Positions 1 through 9,105 are shown, counted from the stretch's first letter. The stretch: 64,000 nt of DNA from Actinoplanes sandaracinus (GCF_030009775.1 NZ_JASCTH010000035.1:44258-108257); one strand, 5' to 3'. Program-made: numbers and translations. The notes: generated by a model not told the origin, from the sequence alone.

Positions 1-1423
1 ACACGTCGGGGCGACGCTTCCGAAGCACCAGACCCCAGACCACCCCGATGACGAAGAGCGCGGCGTACGCGGCGGGCACCAGCACCGACGGGCCGGTCCA
101 GCCGTCCGTGCCGTACAGGCCCGGCAGGTTGGTGATCATCAGGTAGGTGATGATCAGGAGGAAGACCAGGGCCACCACCGGGAGGAGGACACGGCGCCAC
201 AGCGGCTCACCGCTCGGATGGCGCTGGAAGAAGCCGATGACCGAGAGCGTCATGATCGTGATCAGCAGGGCCACGCCCAGACCGCCGGAGGTGCCGAACA
301 CGAAGAAGTACTCGGTCATCGGGTCCCAGCCGCCGACGGCGAAGACGAGGATCGTGACCAAGCCGATCGCCGACTGGAGGATCGAGGAGTTGCGGGGGGC
401 TCCGCCGACGGTGCGGCCGAAGACCTGCGGGAGCACACTCTCACGGCCGAGCGCGTACCCGTACCGGGCGAGCAGGGAGTGGAAGGCGATGTTCGCCGCG
501 AGCACGCTCGTACCGAACAGCAGGAAGCCCGCGTTGACGGCCCACGGTCCCAACTGCTCGGCGGCCAGGCCGAAGAACATCAACGGCCCTTCCTCCAGAG
601 CGCGCTGGTAGACGTCGGAGCCGGCGACGGAACTGGCGGCCGAGAAGATCGCCACGGCGGTGAACGCGTACAGCAGGACGGCCACGCCGAGCGCGGAGAA
701 GGTGGCCAGGCGAACGGCGCGGGCGGCGTCGCGTGCCTCCTCGGCGAAGGAGGCGGTCAGCTCCAGCCCGGCGAAGCAGGTGAAGGCGATCACGGCGATG
801 ATGCCGAAGTTCTCGCCCCACAGGCTGCTCAGGGCCAGCGGCTCGAACGACCACTCGAACCCGGGGCTGGAGACCAGCGCGGCGTCGAAGACCACCACGA
901 GGAGGGTCTCCAGCCCGACGAGGACGGCGAGGACCTTCTGGGAGGCACTGAAGTCGATCATCCCGAGGAAGGCGACGAAGGCCCAGGCGACGAGGGCGAC
1001 GGCCACCCATGGCACGTTGAAGCCGAACCACTCGGAGAGCACCGGCGCCGCGGTGCCGCCGAGCCCGCCGTAGCCACCGGTCGCGAAGAAGCCGTACGCG
1101 AGCAGCGCCATCAGCGCGACGCCGACCGCGACGGGCTTGCTCAAGGCCTGCGCGGCGAAGCTGTAGGCGGCGCCGGCGTTGCGAATCCGGCCCGCCACGC
1201 CCAGGAAGCCGTCGGAGAAGACCATCAGCAGCAGGCCGATGACGATGAGGCCGATCGCGATGCCGGCCTTCCCCGTCACCCCGAATGCGAGGGTGATGAT
1301 GCCGGCGGCGACGGTCAACGGCGCTACGGCGCTGATGACGGTCAGGCCGATGGTCTTCCACCCGATGCGATCTCTGGCGAGGGCAGTGGACATCCGGCTT
1401 TGAGGCACGGTTGTGGATGGCAC
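1..1423 (-). CDS. APC-family amino acid permease, C-terminus cut by window edge
   Basis: A polytopic integral membrane protein of about 474 visible codons whose 3' end lies outside the window. The reverse-strand translation begins with a hydrophilic leader ending in STALARDRIGWKTIGL and runs through about twelve hydrophobic helices. The early segment with AVAPLTVAAGI and GVTGKAG matches the first helices of the amino acid-polyamine-organocation (APC) superfamily, and the segment FAGLELTASFAEEARDA matches its conserved helix. The predicted role is proton- or cation-coupled import of an amino acid or amine; the substrate cannot be read. I chose the GTG at 1423 because AAGGAG lies six bases upstream. 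The ATG at 1393 is in frame but lacks a ribosome binding site. The gene is transcribed away from the rest of the window. Confidence 0.85.
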   Translation of the reverse strand, partial: MPSTTVPQSRMSTALARDRIGWKTIGLTVISAVAPLTVAAGIITLAFGVTGKAGIAIGLIVIGLLLMVFSDGFLGVAGRIRNAGAAYSFAAQALSKPVAVGVALMALLAYGFFATGGYGGLGGTAAPVLSEWFGFNVPWVAVALVAWAFVAFLGMIDFSASQKVLAVLVGLETLLVVVFDAALVSSPGFEWSFEPLALSSLWGENFGIIAVIAFTCFAGLELTASFAEEARDAARAVRLATFSALGVAVLLYAFTAVAIFSAASSVAGSDVYQRALEEGPLMFFGLAAEQLGPWAVNAGFLLFGTSVLAANIAFHSLLARYGYALGRESVLPQVFGRTVGGAPRNSSILQSAIGLVTILVFAVGGWDPMTEYFFVFGTSGGLGVALLITIMTLSVIGFFQRHPSGEPLWRRVLLPVVALVFLLIITYLMITNLPGLYGTDGWTGPSVLVPAAYAALFVIGVVWGLVLRKRRPDV

Positions 1424-1517
1424 CAAGTTCTCCTTCACGGAGCGGATGAGGGGGGAATTGCACGGCGCAGATCCCGCAACCTGCACCGCTGGAGGAGAAG
1501 CGGTACGGGGAAACCGC

Positions 1518-2303
1518 TTACCTCACGACTCTGGCGTCCTTGACTTCATCCGCGAGTTCCAGCAACTCGTTCAGCTGGGGCGGCAAGAAGCTCTGACACT
1601 GCTCACGGGAGGGCCAGTACTCGACGCCCACCGTGCCCGCCCGGCGGGTGATGTCGATCAGGTCGAACAGCGCGATGAGCAGGATCTCCTGCGGCGTGAG
1701 CGGCTCTCCACGCCGGATCGCCCGGTTGACGTTCGCGCTGGGCAGGCCGGTGTGGTTCGGGTTCAGCGGCATGTGCCTGAATGCCGTCTTCCACAAGCCG
1801 AGCTTCACCTTCACGGGTACGGCCAGTGGCGGGTTACCGAGAGCGAGGCGTCCCTTGTCCACGACGCGGTTGTTGTCGGCGTGCTCCTGCTCACCGATCG
1901 TCCGCCGCACGTAGTTGCCACGCTGGTCGAGCTGCCCCTCCAGCATCGTCGCCGCCCGGGGAACGATCTCGTCGTCGGTGCCGGCGAGAAACCGCAGGAG
2001 ATCCCGAACATCGACTCCGCTGTCGGGCCGGCCCATCAGCGCCAGCTTCTTGCGCTCGTCCCCGATCACCCAGGCGAGCTCGTAGAGGGTGGAGTCGATA
2101 TCGCCCCACGGGGCGTGGGGGTTCAGAAAGGCCTCGCCATCGTGGATCCGCATCCAGGCCGGATCCGCGGTGATCAGCTCGGCCAGCAGCGCCGTGCCCA
2201 GACCCAGGCCCTCCAGCCACGAACTCACCACCGGCATCTTCGTCAGCTGGTCTCGGATGGCCAGCCAGAGATCGTTGGCGATCGGTTGGCTTCCCAGCAG
2301 CAT
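1518..2303 (-). CDS. GPP34 (Golgi phosphoprotein 3-like) family protein
   Basis: A soluble protein of 261 residues with no signal peptide. The order of motifs resembles actinobacterial GPP34 proteins: an early LWLAIRDQ segment, a glycine/leucine-rich helix GLGLGTALLAELI, a basic mid-region, and a late block with AIRRGEPLTPQEILLIALFDLID. In eukaryotes this fold binds phosphatidylinositol-4-phosphate. The bacterial members are of unknown function and are often linked to lipid or membrane processes. The start is ATG at 2303 with a weak GAGAG upstream. It reads in the same direction as the APC permease 95 bases downstream, so co-transcription is possible. The assignment rests on motif resemblance only. 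Confidence 0.65.
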   Translation of the reverse strand: MLLGSQPIANDLWLAIRDQLTKMPVVSSWLEGLGLGTALLAELITADPAWMRIHDGEAFLNPHAPWGDIDSTLYELAWVIGDERKKLALMGRPDSGVDVRDLLRFLAGTDDEIVPRAATMLEGQLDQRGNYVRRTIGEQEHADNNRVVDKGRLALGNPPLAVPVKVKLGLWKTAFRHMPLNPNHTGLPSANVNRAIRRGEPLTPQEILLIALFDLIDITRRAGTVGVEYWPSREQCQSFLPPQLNELLELADEVKDARVVR

Positions 2304-2938
2304 GTGTTCTCTCGAATCCCTGTGCGCGGTGAGTAGGTGATGGGCGCTACGGCCGGTGCGAGGTCGCTAGCGCGACTCACCGAGGTCAGGCATAGTGCCT
2401 CCGGTCGTTGCGTATCGAACTGATGACCAGATGCGACTACGATAAGTAACGTTCGGAAGTCTCTTCGCGACGCCGCGTAACTCTAGCGTCTGTCCACTGG
2501 AGACTGCAATATGGGTCTATGTCATGCATGTAAATAAGACCCCGCCTTGGGGCATAAGCGTGCGTCTTGGCCCTTTGAACTGACTGGCGCCGCCGACCGG
2601 TCAAGCGGGGCCCCGGCCTCCGGGGGCACACCGGCAGGCGCGCACTCTCCTGACTCACCCGCGTGACGGCGAGACCCCCGGCTGACCGCCGGACTGAGCC
2701 GGCGCCCTGACGCGGAGCGTGACGCCCACCCGTTCTCATACTTTCAGGGGACAGCCGGTCAGTCGAACAGCCATGCCAAGGCCAAACGGCTGCGGCGCTG
2801 AGACCCCGGTGCTGGACTCACACCGATCGACCGGGAACACGACCCTGAATTTTGTGATCGAAACTTGCAACGCCCGTTCACACGGCGACGGACATCCCGC
2901 CGGGCGACCATCGCATTTCGAGAATGGAGACGTAGATT
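2304..2938. other. Intergenic region, 635 bp, no gene supported
   Basis: This gap separates the divergent GPP34 gene and the small secreted protein gene at 2939, so it must hold two promoters. Base composition drops around 2440-2560 compared with the flanks, as expected for promoter DNA. No open frame here has actinomycete codon usage together with a ribosome binding site. I saw no tRNA-like fold and no convincing repeat. Confidence 0.5.
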
Positions 2939-3499
2939 ATGCCGTCCATAACCACAGGACGTAGGCACAACTGGACCGGCAGGACCGCCGCCGCCAGTTT
3001 CGTGGCGCTCCTGGCTCTTTTGGCGCCAGGGCCGTCGCCGGCAGCGGCCGGCAACGCCGCCCCAGCGCAGCCGGCCTCCTCGATCATGGAAGAAGAGCCA
3101 TATGAGGTGACCTGGACCTCGAAAGGCAGGCAGAACGGCAACGCGGATGCGCGATGCCGCTCCAACCAGGCCTACCTCAAGCTCCATTACAGCGGTGACT
3201 ACAAGGTTTTCGTTCGGCTCGGATTAGGGCGCTGGGACGACTACGCAGACTACGAAGAACTCCGCGGAAAGTCCTTCTACTATTCCGGCGCTCTCACCCC
3301 CAGCAAGAGAGCAACAGAAGGCTACCTCTACCTTCCCGATCAGCATGACCCCGCGGACATGCTCGTCTCACGACCCGTCGGTGTCCTGGGCGTCAAGGTC
3401 GTCGACCCCGACACCGGCGAGTGGCTTTATGAAAACCTTTCGGACATCAGGCTTCTCTGCGGTTACGACTTCGAGGTGTACCTCAAGGACAATGTCTAG
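2939..3499 (+). CDS. Small secreted protein of unknown function
   Basis: A 186-residue protein starting with a typical Sec signal peptide: basic MPSITTGRRHNWTGR, a hydrophobic core AAASFVALLALLAPG, then an Ala-rich cleavage region near residue 38. The mature part is rich in Tyr, Asp and Trp and has two cysteines (in ARCRSN and LLCGYD) that could form a disulfide. I do not recognise the family. GGAG at 2926-2929 sits nine bases before the ATG. The stop codon overlaps the start of the RCC1-repeat gene by 8 bases, so the two are almost certainly translated from one message and may work together outside the cell. Confidence 0.75.
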   Translation: MPSITTGRRHNWTGRTAAASFVALLALLAPGPSPAAAGNAAPAQPASSIMEEEPYEVTWTSKGRQNGNADARCRSNQAYLKLHYSGDYKVFVRLGLGRWDDYADYEELRGKSFYYSGALTPSKRATEGYLYLPDQHDPADMLVSRPVGVLGVKVVDPDTGEWLYENLSDIRLLCGYDFEVYLKDNV

Positions 3500-5606
3500 C
3501 TCGATGTCGGCAGGGCGCGACGAGGCACGGCGGACCGGATTCTCGCGGGCGGTGGTTCTGGCGGCCGCGGCGCTGTGCCTGTCCGCGATGGCCGCCCCGC
3601 CGGCGCGCGGCACGCCGGTGGCCGCCGACGCCACCACATGGTCGGCGGTCGACGCCGGCGACGGGCGGACCTGCGCCATCCGCAGTGACCGATCACTGTG
3701 GTGCTGGGGGTGGGGCGGGCTCGGTGACGGCACGGGCGAGCATCGTGCCACGCCGACCCGGGTCTCCGGAGGCGGGTCGTGGGCCACGGTCTCCGTGGGA
3801 TCCGGTTACATCTGCGGAATCCGTACCGATGGCACGCTGTGGTGCTGGGGTCATGCGTTCATGGGCACAACTCCGGAGCAGATCGGTGAGGAGAGGACCT
3901 GGGCGACGGTGAGCGCCGGGGACTACACCACGTGCGCCACCCGCACCGATGGCGCCCTGTGGTGCTGGGGCACCAACTATTCGGGAGAGGTGGGCGACGG
4001 GACGACCACCGAGCGGAGAACCCCGGTCCGGATCGGGACCGATGCCGGCTGGGCCGCCGTCAGCGTCTCGCAGCAGAGCTGCGGCGTCCGTACCACTGGC
4101 ACGCTCTGGTGCTGGGGAGGCGGCCGGAAGTCGCCCGCCCAGGTCGGGTCGGCGTCGTCCTGGCGCACCGTCAGTGTGGGCGGACAACACGTCTGTGCCG
4201 TGGACGGCGACGGCGCGGCCTGGTGCTGGGGCCACAACGAGTACGGCCAGGTGGGCGACGGCACCACCGCCGGCCGCGACGCGCCGACTCGGGTGGGCGA
4301 GGGAAGCCTGTGGTCGTCGGTGTCGACCGGCACGAACCACACCTGCGGTCTGACCACCGGTGGGCAGACCTGGTGCTGGGGCAGCGGCTATCGCCACCAG
4401 CTCGGCACCGGCACCCCGTTCGACTCGCGAGTGCCGGTACGTGTCAACACCGACCTGACCTCGAAGGCCATCGCCGCAGCGGACAGCCACATCTGCGCCG
4501 TGACCAACGCCGGAGAGCTGTTCTGCTGGGGCTGGAACGCTGACGGCCAGCTCGGCGACGGCACCAGGAACTCGGACCTGCGCAGTGCCGAGCCGGTACG
4601 GGTGGCCGGCGGCGGGAGCTGGACATCGGTCGCGGCCGGTGGAGAGACCACGTGCGGGATCCGCACCGACGGGTTCCTGTGGTGCTGGGGCGACAACGAG
4701 CACGGCCAGATCGGCGACGGCACGAAGACCGACCGGGCAGCACCGGTGCGGGTCACCGGCCGCGGCCGCTGGAAGTCGGTCGCGGTCGACGGGCAGACCA
4801 CGTGCGGCATCCGCCAGGAGGGAACGTTGTGGTGCTGGGGCGAGCACGCCGGCGAGCCGGGCGGTCCGCTCCGGCCCGGGCGTATCGGCACCGCCACCAC
4901 CTGGGCGAGTGTCAGCCTCGGCGGCGGGTGGGGGTCGGGCTGCGGGCTGCATACCGACGCGACCCTCTGGTGCTGGGAGGATCCCTCGAAGACCGGTGGC
5001 GTGCGCAAGCCGGTGAAAGCACGCGGTGACCTGAACACGAAGTGGGCGAGCGTGTCGCTCGGCAGCACTCACCACTGTGGCCGTGACATCGCGGGGGCCC
5101 TGTCGTGCTGGGGCTCCAACAACCACGGCCAGCTCGGCACGGGCGGCGTCGGTATCGCGATCGCGGCGGGCTCGGAGATCACCTGCGCCGTCGGCCTGGA
5201 CCGGGGTCTGCGGTGCTGGGGCAACAACGACTACGGTCGGCTCGCCGCCGGCTCCGCGGTCGACGTCACCGTGCCGGTGCGCGTCGACGCCGCGTCGAAT
5301 TGGGCGGACGTCACGATAGGTTCGTTCCATACCTGCGGCGTCCGGACCGATGCGAGCGCATGGTGCTGGGGCTCGAACAGCCAGGGAGAACTGGGCGACG
5401 GCACCGTGACGGAGTGGCCGGAGCCACCCCGGAGACAGCCGGTCCGGGTCCGAGGGGACAGCGGCTGGCTGACCGTGGTGGCAGGCGGCATGTACACCTG
5501 CGGCATCCGCACCGATCACAGTCTGTGGTGCTGGGGCTCGAACTCGAACATGCAACTGGGGGTCACCCTGCCGGTGCGCCGCCGGATTCCGGCGCCGGCG
5601 GCGTAA
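3492..5606 (+). CDS. Secreted RCC1-repeat beta-propeller protein (14 repeats)
   Basis: A 704-residue exported protein. Residues 1 to about 37 form a signal peptide (basic start, then AVVLAAAALCLSAMAAPPARG). The rest is a run of about fourteen units of roughly 50 residues, each built around HTCGxxxDGxLWCWGxNxxGQLGDGT, the pattern of regulator-of-chromosome-condensation (RCC1) repeats. The number of units suggests two consecutive seven-bladed propellers. Bacterial secreted RCC1 proteins include the beta-lactamase inhibitor BLIP-II, so a protein-binding role is plausible but not shown. Each unit carries a Cys in TCGI and another in CWG, unlike eukaryotic RCC1. ATG 3492 overlaps the upstream gene and follows AAGGA closely; ATG 3504 is an alternative start. 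Confidence 0.88.
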   Translation: MSSSMSAGRDEARRTGFSRAVVLAAAALCLSAMAAPPARGTPVAADATTWSAVDAGDGRTCAIRSDRSLWCWGWGGLGDGTGEHRATPTRVSGGGSWATVSVGSGYICGIRTDGTLWCWGHAFMGTTPEQIGEERTWATVSAGDYTTCATRTDGALWCWGTNYSGEVGDGTTTERRTPVRIGTDAGWAAVSVSQQSCGVRTTGTLWCWGGGRKSPAQVGSASSWRTVSVGGQHVCAVDGDGAAWCWGHNEYGQVGDGTTAGRDAPTRVGEGSLWSSVSTGTNHTCGLTTGGQTWCWGSGYRHQLGTGTPFDSRVPVRVNTDLTSKAIAAADSHICAVTNAGELFCWGWNADGQLGDGTRNSDLRSAEPVRVAGGGSWTSVAAGGETTCGIRTDGFLWCWGDNEHGQIGDGTKTDRAAPVRVTGRGRWKSVAVDGQTTCGIRQEGTLWCWGEHAGEPGGPLRPGRIGTATTWASVSLGGGWGSGCGLHTDATLWCWEDPSKTGGVRKPVKARGDLNTKWASVSLGSTHHCGRDIAGALSCWGSNNHGQLGTGGVGIAIAAGSEITCAVGLDRGLRCWGNNDYGRLAAGSAVDVTVPVRVDAASNWADVTIGSFHTCGVRTDASAWCWGSNSQGELGDGTVTEWPEPPRRQPVRVRGDSGWLTVVAGGMYTCGIRTDHSLWCWGSNSNMQLGVTLPVRRRIPAPAA
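3636..5580 (+). repeat. Fourteen tandem RCC1 units, about 150 bp each
   Basis: The in-frame repeat array in the first RCC1 gene is marked by recurring tggtgctggggc codons (Trp-Cys-Trp-Gly). Units are clearly related at protein level but diverged at DNA level. Two units (near 4100 and 4840) have shortened loops, and one carries WCWE in place of WCWG near 4970. Confidence 0.85.
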
Positions 5607-5683
5607 GACGGCCCGTCCCCCACATAGGTGAAACATTTTAGGATGCCGACCGGCGCTGGTGGGACCGTGATCGTGTCTGTCAC

Positions 5684-6868
5684 GTGCGGACAACAACGAT
5701 GGCGCTGATCGGGCCACTGACGATGCTGGCGGCGATGATGGCCGGGCCGGCCGCGGCGGAGCCATCTGACGACTCCGCGGCCCCCTTGACCGCCGGTGGC
5801 TCCCACACGTGCGGGCTGGCCCGCGACGCCAAAGCCTACTGCTGGGGCTATGGCGGTTACGGTCAGCTGGGCAACGGCGGGACTTCGGACCGGGCGCATC
5901 CGGTGGCGGTGGACGCTCCTGCCGGAGTGGCCTTCACTCACCTCACCGCGGGAGGCGACCACACGTGCGGGCTGGCCCGCGACGGCAAGGCCTACTGCTG
6001 GGGACAGGGCGACAAGGGCCGGTTGGGCGACAGCGGCGTCGCGGACCAGGTGAGACCGGTAGCGGTGCACGCCCCCACCGGAGTGGCCTTCACCCAGCTC
6101 ACCGCCGGGGACGACCACACGTGCGGACTGGCCCGCGACGGCAAGGCCTACTGCTGGGGACGAGGTGACTACGGCCGGTTGGGTAACAGCGGCGTCGCGG
6201 ACCAGTCGAAACCGGTAGCGGTGCACGCCCCCACCGGAGTGGCCTTCACCCAGCTCACCGCCGGAGGTCACCACACGTGCGGGGTGGCCCGCGACGGCAA
6301 GGCGTACTGCTGGGGACGAGGCGCCTACGGTCTTCTGGGCATCGACAACGTCGTCGCGTACCGCTCGACGCCGGTGGCGGTGCACGCCCCCGCCGGGATG
6401 GTCTTCGTTCACCTCACCGCAGGCGACGCGCACACGTGCGGGCTGGGCAACGACACCAAGGCCTACTGCTGGGGCGAGGGCGCTTCCGGCGCCTTGGGCG
6501 ACGGCGGCACCGCGAACCGGTTGAAGCCGGTGGCGGTGGACGTCCCCGTCGGGGTGACCTTCACTCGCCTCGCCGCCGGCGAGGCGCACACGTGTGGGCT
6601 GGGCGGCGACGCCAGGACGTATTGCTGGGGCGACGGCTACCACGGCAGGTTGGGCAACAGCAGCGACGCGATCCAGTCGAGGCCGGTGGCGGTGGACACC
6701 CCCGCGGGCGTGACCTTCACTCGCCTCGCCGCCGGCGACGTGCACACGTGCGCGCTGGGCGACGACACCAAGACCTACTGCTGGGGCTACGGTTACCACG
6801 GCAGGTTGGGCAACAGCAGCGTCGCGAATCAGCCGACGCCGGTGGCGGTGATCGCGCCGGGAGAGTGA
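5684..6868 (+). CDS. Secreted RCC1-repeat beta-propeller protein (7 repeats)
   Basis: A 394-residue secreted protein with an N-terminal signal peptide (LIGPLTMLAAMMAGPAAAEP) followed by seven units of 52 residues, each with THTCGLxxDxKAYCWGxGxxGRLGN. Seven units fit exactly one seven-bladed RCC1-like propeller. It lies 77 bases after the larger RCC1 gene in the same direction but belongs to a distinct sub-family: it has YCWG instead of WCWG and a strict 156-bp period. GTG at 5684 is the first in-frame start, ATG at 5699 is an alternative, and neither has a clear ribosome binding site. Function is unknown; a secreted protein-binding propeller is the likely role. Confidence 0.82.
   Translation: MRTTTMALIGPLTMLAAMMAGPAAAEPSDDSAAPLTAGGSHTCGLARDAKAYCWGYGGYGQLGNGGTSDRAHPVAVDAPAGVAFTHLTAGGDHTCGLARDGKAYCWGQGDKGRLGDSGVADQVRPVAVHAPTGVAFTQLTAGDDHTCGLARDGKAYCWGRGDYGRLGNSGVADQSKPVAVHAPTGVAFTQLTAGGHHTCGVARDGKAYCWGRGAYGLLGIDNVVAYRSTPVAVHAPAGMVFVHLTAGDAHTCGLGNDTKAYCWGEGASGALGDGGTANRLKPVAVDVPVGVTFTRLAAGEAHTCGLGGDARTYCWGDGYHGRLGNSSDAIQSRPVAVDTPAGVTFTRLAAGDVHTCALGDDTKTYCWGYGYHGRLGNSSVANQPTPVAVIAPGE
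5790..6862 (+). repeat. Seven near-identical 156-bp tandem repeats
   Basis: Tyr-Cys-Trp codons recur at 5837, 5993, 6149, 6305, 6464, 6620 and 6776, giving a period of 156 bp with one 159-bp unit. Units two to four share long identical DNA stretches, which points to recent duplication or gene conversion within the array. Confidence 0.85.
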
Positions 6869-6888
6869 GGCGGCGCCGGGACCGTTCG

Positions 6889-7509
6889 CTATCCGGCCTG
6901 GGCGAGTCTCTTCGCCCCAGCGATGACGAACTCGACGAAGCGGGCGTCGTCGGCCTTGTCGCTCGCCCCCATCTCGAAGTGGGCGGCCAGGTCGCCGACC
7001 GCGACCGCGGCCCTCAGGACGCGTTCCGGTGGAACCCGCTCGCCCTCATCAGTGATCGCGCCGTCGACGACGGTCACCATCGCGGCCGAGGCGTCGCCGA
7101 GCGCGGGAAGCGGCAGGCGGGAGTGATGATGTTCGTCCTCCATCATCGCGTCGGACCAGTCCGGGCACACGGTCGGCATGTCGGCGAGGCTCTGGACGAA
7201 CTCCTGGGCCGCCTGGAGGCCCGGGCCGCCGAGCTCGACGCGGATCACCATGTGGCCGGTTTCGAGGGTCCGCACCACCGTGGGCACGGGACGGTACTCG
7301 TCCAGCACCTCACCCTCGGTGCACGGGATGTAGTAGTCGAAATCCTTGGTGCCGGTCGTGTCCTGGCTGACGATGGATCCCGGTGGCAGATCACCGGCGG
7401 TGAGCATCTTCTTCCGGAGCTGCTCGGGGCCGGGCGGCCCGGCCCCGGCCGGCGCCCCCAGCACGGCGACCATGGCCGCGGCGACCGGCAGAACGATGAC
7501 TTTTCGCAT
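6889..7509 (-). CDS. Secreted protein of unknown function
   Basis: A 206-residue protein with a Sec signal peptide (MRKVIVLPVAAAMVAVLGAPAGA). The mature part begins with a region rich in PEQLRKKMLTAGDLPPG, which resembles the start of actinobacterial extracellular sensor-like (PknH-C/LpqN-like) domains. It has two cysteines (YYIPCTEG and PTVCPDW) placed for a disulfide. There is no lipobox, so it is exported rather than anchored. ATG 7509 has GGAG just upstream; ATG 7530 is in frame but less likely. It converges with the RCC1 gene, whose stop lies 20 bases away. The exact role cannot be read from sequence. Confidence 0.65.
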   Translation of the reverse strand: MRKVIVLPVAAAMVAVLGAPAGAGPPGPEQLRKKMLTAGDLPPGSIVSQDTTGTKDFDYYIPCTEGEVLDEYRPVPTVVRTLETGHMVIRVELGGPGLQAAQEFVQSLADMPTVCPDWSDAMMEDEHHHSRLPLPALGDASAAMVTVVDGAITDEGERVPPERVLRAAVAVGDLAAHFEMGASDKADDARFVEFVIAGAKRLAQAG

Positions 7510-7710
7510 TTCTCCGACGATAGGCGGCACCGTTCCGCACCGTCAGCCCTTCACGAAGACGGTTCCGCGAGGCCGTCGCGCCGCCCTCTCGCCTTCGGCG
7601 GTGCGGGCTCGTGCCGCCTGACAGGAGACCGATTCAGGACACTTTCATCTCTTTGGTCCCTATACTGCGAGGGGTTCAGCCGAGGCACCATCGAACGGAA
7701 GCGAACCCTC

Positions 7711-9105
7711 ATGCGCGCCCTCGCCGCCGCTCTCCTGACCACCACTCTCCTGAGCGTCGCCGACGCCGGCAACGCCGCCGCGGCTTCCACGGCCAGAGCC
7801 GACTGGGTCACCAGAGGGGTGCAGCCGATCGGGCAGCCGATCGCGGTGGGCGCGGTGGTGGTCGGCTATCTGGTCCGGGACAGGCGCCTCTACGCCCGCG
7901 GCCTCCGGCCCGGAGACGGCACGGTGATCTGGGAGCGGGAGATCACCCCCAGCAGGCAGACGGCCGGCATCGAGATCCTGCCGTTCCGGGTCGGTGACAA
8001 CGTGGCCTTCCTGGAGCCACGGCCGGAGCGCGGGCCGCACTGGGCGAGGATGGTGATCGTCGACGCCGCCACCGGGCGGGTGGAGCAGAGCAGTCAGCCG
8101 GCGATCTTCCGCAGTGTGCCGGAGTCCTGTTTCGGTGACCGGGCGGCCTGCGCCATGGCAAACCCGCACACGGGCGGGACCAGGCGCGGGTACCGGCTCG
8201 ACGTCGCGACCGGCTCCTTCACGCCGTACGACGTAGCCCTTCCGGCCGCCCGTTCGATCAGCGATTCAGGCCTGCACGATCTGGGCGGCCGCCCGGACGA
8301 GCGCATCGCCCTGATCCGAGACGGGGCGATCCGGTGGCAGCGGTCGGTGACGGACGCCTTCCCGGCCGGGTTCAGCACCGACAACGGCTGGACCTGGCAG
8401 CACTTCCCGGCGGATGGCGTGTTCGCGGGCTCGGTGTTCGGGCCCGTCAAGCGGACGGCCACCACCGTCGACATCGACCTGGGAGCACAGAGCGCGAGCG
8501 CCGGGCTCGACGAGCGCACCGGGGCGGTGTTGTGGCGGTCGCCCGGCACCATCATCGGCTGCGCCGAGAACATCCCGCTGCGTGCCGATCCGGTCCGGTG
8601 CCGGGTCCGCGGCCGGGGGCACTTCGTCGTCGAGCCCCCGGCCAGCACGTTCGAGGGCCTGGACGTGGCGCTGGAGGGGTTCGACCCGCGCACCGGGCAG
8701 ACCCGCTGGTCGGTGCCGGCCGGCCGGTCCGAGCAGCTGGTCGGGCAGCTGAGGCGTGCGGCGGTGGCCGGCGACCACACGGTCGTCGCCGAACTGGCCG
8801 GCGGCAGCCGGATGATCGACCTGACCGACGGGACGGTCACCGTGCCCGCAGAGACCTCGGTGTTCTGGTGCCTGTCACAGGCCCGCTTCTTCTCCCACGA
8901 GGGCCACACTCCACAGGACTCCCACGAGCGGTTCGACCGGGTCGGCGGCAGCACCGCCACCACCACCACCTGCGGCGCCGACGGAAAACCGGCCGGCTCG
9001 GGACAGCCCGCCCCGGGCGCGTCCCGGGCAGTCGGCGCGGTCGCGAACGGCTACGCCGTGGTGGCGACACCGGACGGCTACCGGGGCATCGCGCTCGACG
9101 GCTGA
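7711..9105 (+). CDS. Secreted PQQ-like beta-propeller repeat protein
   Basis: A 464-residue secreted protein with signal peptide MRALAAALLTTTLLSVADAGNAAAA. Later segments such as DGTVIWERE, TGAVLWRSPGT and TGQTRWSVPAG match the Trp-containing blade motif of PQQ-like/quinoprotein propellers (AxDxxTGxxxW). No residues of a PQQ-dependent active site are evident, so a binding or scaffold role is more likely than catalysis. The start is ATG 7711 with GGAAG about ten bases upstream. A much longer upstream reading frame is open but overlaps the opposite gene at 6889-7509 and has no start signal. The gene stands alone. Confidence 0.75.
   Translation: MRALAAALLTTTLLSVADAGNAAAASTARADWVTRGVQPIGQPIAVGAVVVGYLVRDRRLYARGLRPGDGTVIWEREITPSRQTAGIEILPFRVGDNVAFLEPRPERGPHWARMVIVDAATGRVEQSSQPAIFRSVPESCFGDRAACAMANPHTGGTRRGYRLDVATGSFTPYDVALPAARSISDSGLHDLGGRPDERIALIRDGAIRWQRSVTDAFPAGFSTDNGWTWQHFPADGVFAGSVFGPVKRTATTVDIDLGAQSASAGLDERTGAVLWRSPGTIIGCAENIPLRADPVRCRVRGRGHFVVEPPASTFEGLDVALEGFDPRTGQTRWSVPAGRSEQLVGQLRRAAVAGDHTVVAELAGGSRMIDLTDGTVTVPAETSVFWCLSQARFFSHEGHTPQDSHERFDRVGGSTATTTTCGADGKPAGSGQPAPGASRAVGAVANGYAVVATPDGYRGIALDG

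Noticed and set aside
218..1543. Long forward reading frame over the APC permease gene
   Set aside because: Its translation is Gly/Glu/Asp/Gln-rich with no domain, and it is the complement of a clear membrane protein with a good start and ribosome binding site.
2437..2739. Reverse reading frame in the first long gap
   Set aside because: No ribosome binding site, Arg-rich composition and no recognisable motif; treated as non-coding.
3693..5765. 690-residue reverse reading frame across the RCC1 gene
   Set aside because: It mirrors the tandem repeats of the real forward gene; the composition is Ala/Pro/Arg-rich and no start signal is present.
5790..6862. Regular repeats considered as a CRISPR array
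   Set aside because: The period is 156 bp and in frame, and the units encode RCC1 motifs with no unique spacers.
6277..7710. Upstream extension of the PQQ-like protein frame
   Set aside because: It crosses the second RCC1 gene and the opposite secreted-protein gene. The signal peptide begins exactly at ATG 7711.
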